From positions 69,501 through 133,500 of the forward strand of contig NZ_JACLAL010000010.1 of the NCBI RefSeq assembly GCF_014280875.1: a stretch of 64,000 bases of DNA, given 5' to 3'. The translations under genes were made by a program, and so were the position numbers. Of this stretch, positions 60,951 to 64,000 are shown in pieces; the first letter of the stretch is position 1, and each line of letters begins with the position of its first letter. The notes below the pieces were generated by a model that did not search any database, was not told the DNA's origin, and saw only the letters and a list, made by a program, of their open reading frames with translations. The DNA is from Paenirhizobium daejeonense (lineage in GTDB: Bacteria; Pseudomonadota; Alphaproteobacteria; Rhizobiales; Rhizobiaceae).

Positions 60951-61895
60951 CTATCGGCTCCCTTCTGAAAGGAGCCAGCGGGCACTGTCGGCGTCCGTAA
61001 CGACGACTGTTGCCAAGCCCGCCTTGAGCGTCGCACCGAGGATCGCATGCTTATGCGGTCCACCGGCGGCGATAATACGGGTGGGGATACCTCGATACGC
61101 GTCGAGATCGGGAGAGATCACCTGTAGGTTCAGCGGATGGTCTATCGGCCGCCCATCCCTGTCGAGATAACGCCCGAGCAAATCTCCCACGGCCCCAGCG
61201 GCAACTAGTTCCCCGATATCGACATGCTGCGGCAGGCCATAGCGAACCTGAAGGGACTGGCCGGTGACATCACCGACGCTCAGAAAGGAAAGCTCGACAC
61301 TCGATCCGTCCCGAAGAAATTCCCGAAACACCGGCTGCGCCATGATCACATCATGAGCCTCCTCGCTGCCCGCATAGATCGGCGCCGCGAAGTAATGGCA
61401 TTTGGCGTTCAGCACCTTGGCCAGGCTTCTGACGATTTCGAAGGTATTGATCTCCGATCCACGGGTCAGGCCGCCCATCAGCGAGCGTATCCGCATTTGC
61501 GGCTCGCTCGTACCCGTCATCTGCTGGACGGTCTCGTGCAGCGTCGCCCCCCAGCCGACACCGATCGAAGCAGGTCTGCGCACCTGAATGAAACGATCGA
61601 GGAACGCCGCCGATGCCCGCCCTATGACCGCATGCATATGGGAGAGATCTTCCGGCGTCGGGGCCACGACCGCGTCCTGCAGTCCGTAGCGCGCGCATAG
61701 GCGCGCTTCCAGCTCGACATTTTCCGCCAATGGCGAGCTGAAGCTGACACGAACCACGCCCTTCTCCAGAGCCGCTGCCAACAGCTCGTTGACCCGCCGG
61801 CGCGTGAGATTCATGCGCTCGCCAATCTGCGCCTGGGTCAGCCCCTCCACATGGTAGAGCCACGAGGCCCGCACCATCAGTTCCTGATTTTCCAA
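60951..61895 (-). CDS. SorC/DeoR-type sugar-binding transcriptional regulator
   Basis: A 314-aa regulator with an N-terminal helix-turn-helix (EGLTQAQIGERMNLTRRRVNELLAAALEKGVV, about residues 17-48) and a sugar-phosphate-binding domain (SIGVGWGATLHETVQQM; AAGGPHKHAILGATLKAGLATVVVTD). The start is a TTG at 61895, chosen because GGAGG lies five bases upstream. It faces a HAD phosphatase gene, which with the binding protein beyond may form its regulon. The ligand is likely a phosphorylated sugar. Confidence 0.9.
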   Translation of the reverse strand: MENQELMVRASWLYHVEGLTQAQIGERMNLTRRRVNELLAAALEKGVVRVSFSSPLAENVELEARLCARYGLQDAVVAPTPEDLSHMHAVIGRASAAFLDRFIQVRRPASIGVGWGATLHETVQQMTGTSEPQMRIRSLMGGLTRGSEINTFEIVRSLAKVLNAKCHYFAAPIYAGSEEAHDVIMAQPVFREFLRDGSSVELSFLSVGDVTGQSLQVRYGLPQHVDIGELVAAGAVGDLLGRYLDRDGRPIDHPLNLQVISPDLDAYRGIPTRIIAAGGPHKHAILGATLKAGLATVVVTDADSARWLLSEGSR

Positions 61896-61924
61896 AACAA
61901 CCTCCGCTCAAATGTCACACTGAC

Positions 61925-61938
61925 GTAACATATGTAAC
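61925..61938. promoter_or_regulatory. Candidate SorC-regulator operator
   Basis: GTAACATATGTAAC is palindromic at all but one pair and lies 29 bases upstream of the TTG start, in the divergent region with the HAD gene. Confidence 0.5.
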
Positions 61939-62084
61939 CTAGAGACGCCGCATAGACGATCGCGGGTCCAGGCGCAATGTCCCGGAAACTCCCGTAATCG
62001 GCAACCACATGGCGGCGACGAGGCAGATTTTACCGATCCTGCGTCTCCGCCCCGGCAAAGCCGGACAGGACGGGCATTGGAATA

Positions 62085-62804
62085 GTGACAGCAGATCTCA
62101 TCATCTTCGATTGCGACGGCGTATTGATCGACAGCGAGCCGCTGGCCAGCCGGGTATTCTGGCAGGCTCTGCGCAACGCCGGCTCGGACATTTCCCATGC
62201 CGACGTCCACCACCGTTTCACTGGCTACTCCGAGACGGACGCGAAACGCATCTGCGCCGAGGAACTCGGCATTGAGGATGTCGAAAGCGTCTTTGCCGAA
62301 GCCTCGGCCAATCTTTACCCCGAGTTCGCCCACGCGCTGACCCCGATGCCCGGCATCGTCCCTGTCGTGCGCGCCCTGCGTCAACCGAAATGCGTCGCCT
62401 CCAACAGCACGGTGGAGCGGCTGAAGAACAGTCTTGGCCTATTCGATCTCTGGAACGAGTTCTCGCCGAACGTCTTCAGCGCCGAGATGGTCGAAAGACC
62501 GAAGCCTGCGCCGGATCTCTTTCTTCTCTGCGCCGAGCGGTTCGGCGTCGAACCTTCGCGCTGCCTTGTCATCGACGATAGCGCCCACGGCATTACGGGT
62601 GCGGCCGCCGCCGGCATGAGGGCTATCGGCTTCGTCGATCCCACCGATCCGCGGGAGGGACGTCACGAAGTGCTCGCTGGCGCTGGAGCAATCTGCGTCG
62701 TCACCGGCGCCGATGAACTTTCAAAAGCTTTCGACACGGTCCTGTCCACGCCAGCGCGCCATTCCCTTGGACGCGATGTCGCGGATCTCGCCGTGGACGC
62801 CTGA
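62085..62804 (+). CDS. HAD superfamily phosphatase (phosphoglycolate phosphatase/beta-phosphoglucomutase-like)
   Basis: A 239-aa HAD subfamily IA hydrolase with motif I FDCDGVLIDSE, motif II ASNSTVERLK, motif III Lys in VERPKPAPDLF, and motif IV CLVIDDSAHGITGA. It removes phosphate from a sugar or polyol phosphate. The start is a GTG at 62085. It is divergent from the SorC-type regulator and ends 135 bases before a binding-protein gene. Confidence 0.88.
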   Translation: MTADLIIFDCDGVLIDSEPLASRVFWQALRNAGSDISHADVHHRFTGYSETDAKRICAEELGIEDVESVFAEASANLYPEFAHALTPMPGIVPVVRALRQPKCVASNSTVERLKNSLGLFDLWNEFSPNVFSAEMVERPKPAPDLFLLCAERFGVEPSRCLVIDDSAHGITGAAAAGMRAIGFVDPTDPREGRHEVLAGAGAICVVTGADELSKAFDTVLSTPARHSLGRDVADLAVDA

Positions 62805-62809
62805 TCGCT

Positions 62810-62834
62810 GCCCGTCGCGGCCTCCGCGACGGGC
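62810..62834 (+). terminator. Hairpin after the HAD gene
   Basis: Perfect 11-bp arms GCCCGTCGCGG and CCGCGACGGGC around CCT, six bases after the stop. No T-run, so termination may be weak or the hairpin may serve stability. Confidence 0.6.
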
Positions 62835-62939
62835 AATATCATCAAAAATTCATGGGTCCATTAACAGACGGACATCCGGAAGACGCAAGAACACTGCTTC
62901 CGCTTTCCATGCCGTCCTCTTGCGAAAAGGAGTATTCCG

Positions 62940-64000
62940 ATGCTTCCCATCACACGACGTAACGCGCTCGGACTTATGGGCGCGACCGCCGGCAGCCTGA
63001 TCCTGCCACGCTCGGTTTCCAGCCAGGGCAAGCGCCCTTCGGTGACCATCGCTGTACAGAAGATCACCAACAACAATACCCTCGACGTCTGGAACGAACA
63101 GTCCAACGTCGGCGAGCGCATTTTCTTCCCGAACTTTTGGGAAGGTCTGATCCTGCGTGACTGGATGGGCAACCAGGGTCCAGTTCCCGGCCTCGCCACA
63201 GAATGGCGCCGCATCGACGACAAGACCCTCGAACTCAAGCTGCGGCAGGGCGTGAAATTCCACAACGGCGACGAACTGACGGCGGACGACGTCGTCTTCT
63301 CCTTCTCCAAGGAGCGCGTGTTCGGCAATACCGAGCCGAAGGGCGGCAAGACGATCTTCGAATCCGACAACAAGCCAACCACCGTCAAGGAACTGCCGGC
63401 AATCGTTCCCGGCATCGGCCGTCGCCTGTGGCCGGCACTCGCCGGCGTCGAAGCCGTCGACAAGTATACCGTCCGCTTCCACAACGCGACGCCTGATGTG
63501 ACGCTGGAAGGCCGCCTCTATTCCGGCGGCAGTCAGATCGCCAACCGCCGCGCCTGGGATGAAGCCGCAAGCTATACCGACTGGGCACGCAAGCCGATCA
63601 CCACCGGCCCCTACATGGTCGGCGAATACAAGCCGGACGTCTCGCTGACCCTTGTCGCCTTCGATGAATACTGGGGTGGCCGCCCGCCGCTCGAGGAAAT
63701 CCGTTTCGTCGAGGTTCCGGAAGTCGCCTCGCGCGTCAACGGCCTGCTTTCCGGCCAGTACGACTTCGCCTGCGATCTGCCGCCGGACCAGATTGCAACG
63801 GTACAGACAGCACCCGGCTTCGAAGTGCAGAGCTCGACCATCTGGAACCACCGCATTTCGGTGTTCAACACAGAGAACGAAATCCTCGCCAACCCGCTGG
63901 TCCGTCGCGCCATGACCCATTCGATCGACCGTCAGGCGATCGTCGAGGCCCTCTGGGGTGGCCTGACCGTCGTTCCCGCCGGTCTGCAGTTTGAATCCTT
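62940..64000 (+). CDS. ABC transporter substrate-binding protein, family 5 (3' end outside window)
   Basis: The first 353 residues of an SBP_bac_5 protein; the gene continues past the window end. A Tat-like signal (TRRNALGLMGATAGSLILPRS) is followed by VKFHNGDELTADDVVFSF and PITTGPYMVGEYKPD, both typical of the family. AAGGAG 7 bases before the ATG fixes the start. The remaining importer genes are presumably beyond the window. Not closely similar to the binding protein at 33826. The SorC-type regulator and HAD phosphatase upstream hint at a sugar or glycoside ligand, but this is inference. Confidence 0.88.
   Translation, partial: MLPITRRNALGLMGATAGSLILPRSVSSQGKRPSVTIAVQKITNNNTLDVWNEQSNVGERIFFPNFWEGLILRDWMGNQGPVPGLATEWRRIDDKTLELKLRQGVKFHNGDELTADDVVFSFSKERVFGNTEPKGGKTIFESDNKPTTVKELPAIVPGIGRRLWPALAGVEAVDKYTVRFHNATPDVTLEGRLYSGGSQIANRRAWDEAASYTDWARKPITTGPYMVGEYKPDVSLTLVAFDEYWGGRPPLEEIRFVEVPEVASRVNGLLSGQYDFACDLPPDQIATVQTAPGFEVQSSTIWNHRISVFNTENEILANPLVRRAMTHSIDRQAIVEALWGGLTVVPAGLQFES

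Noticed and set aside
1-64000. Search for CRISPR arrays, tRNA/rRNA genes, IS elements and attachment sites
   Set aside because: No regularly spaced repeats, no tRNA T-loop pattern in gaps, and no transposase or integrase frames were found by eye, so none is claimed.

Overview
The window is G+C-rich, densely coding, and has operons with many stop/start overlaps. Gene content points to a denitrifying alphaproteobacterium of the Rhizobiaceae (Agrobacterium/Rhizobium/Ensifer/Shinella-like): an NnrR/NirK/NirV/pseudoazurin/cNOR denitrification block, ExoD, a ROK-controlled xylose importer and rhizobial-type surface polysaccharide genes. The family is inferred from gene content only; no rRNA or tRNA gene is present to confirm it.

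Layout. 1-6.6 kb: end of a bacterial alpha-2-macroglobulin with its partner pbpC, an OsmC protein, a DUF475 membrane protein and exoD. 6.6-27.7 kb: a nitrite/NO respiration island: pseudoazurin, nnrR, nirV, nirK, nnrS, a DUF2249 / 12-TM / DUF2249x2 / DUF59 operon, hemN, norEFCBQD, a 51-aa membrane protein, a hemerythrin protein, nnrU, then ubiX-ubiD and ubiT-ubiU-ubiV for O2-independent ubiquinone synthesis. 27.7-33.7 kb: an RND pump operon with two lipoprotein adaptors and a terminal TetR gene. 33.8-38.9 kb: a five-gene peptide/nickel-type ABC importer. 38.9-41.2 kb: a TSUP permease and a GlxA/AraC regulator. 41.2-46.0 kb: xylFHG with a ROK regulator. 46.2-48.95 kb: an FtsK-type translocase without membrane segments. 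49.1-60.9 kb: a surface polysaccharide locus (epimerase, two glycosyltransferases, acetyltransferase, flippase, pyruvyltransferase, acyltransferase, ligase/polymerase, two SGNH hydrolases). 60.9-64 kb: a SorC-type regulator, a HAD phosphatase and the start of a family 5 solute-binding protein.

How the parts work together. Nitrite is reduced to NO by NirK, with electrons probably from pseudoazurin, and NO to N2O by NorCB. No nitrate reductase or N2O reductase lies in the window. Eight promoter regions in 7.2-25.2 kb carry a TTG-N8-CAA (FNR/NnrR-type) sequence: paz, nirK, nnrS, the DUF2249 operon, hemN, norC, norE/51-aa gene and ubiD/ubiT. This suggests one NO/low-oxygen regulon that couples respiration to oxygen-independent haem (hemN) and quinone (ubiTUV, ubiDX) synthesis. 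The least described part is the set of small accessory proteins (DUF2249, DUF59, hemerythrin, the 51-aa protein and the 12-TM protein). Their functions are inferred only from domains and context.
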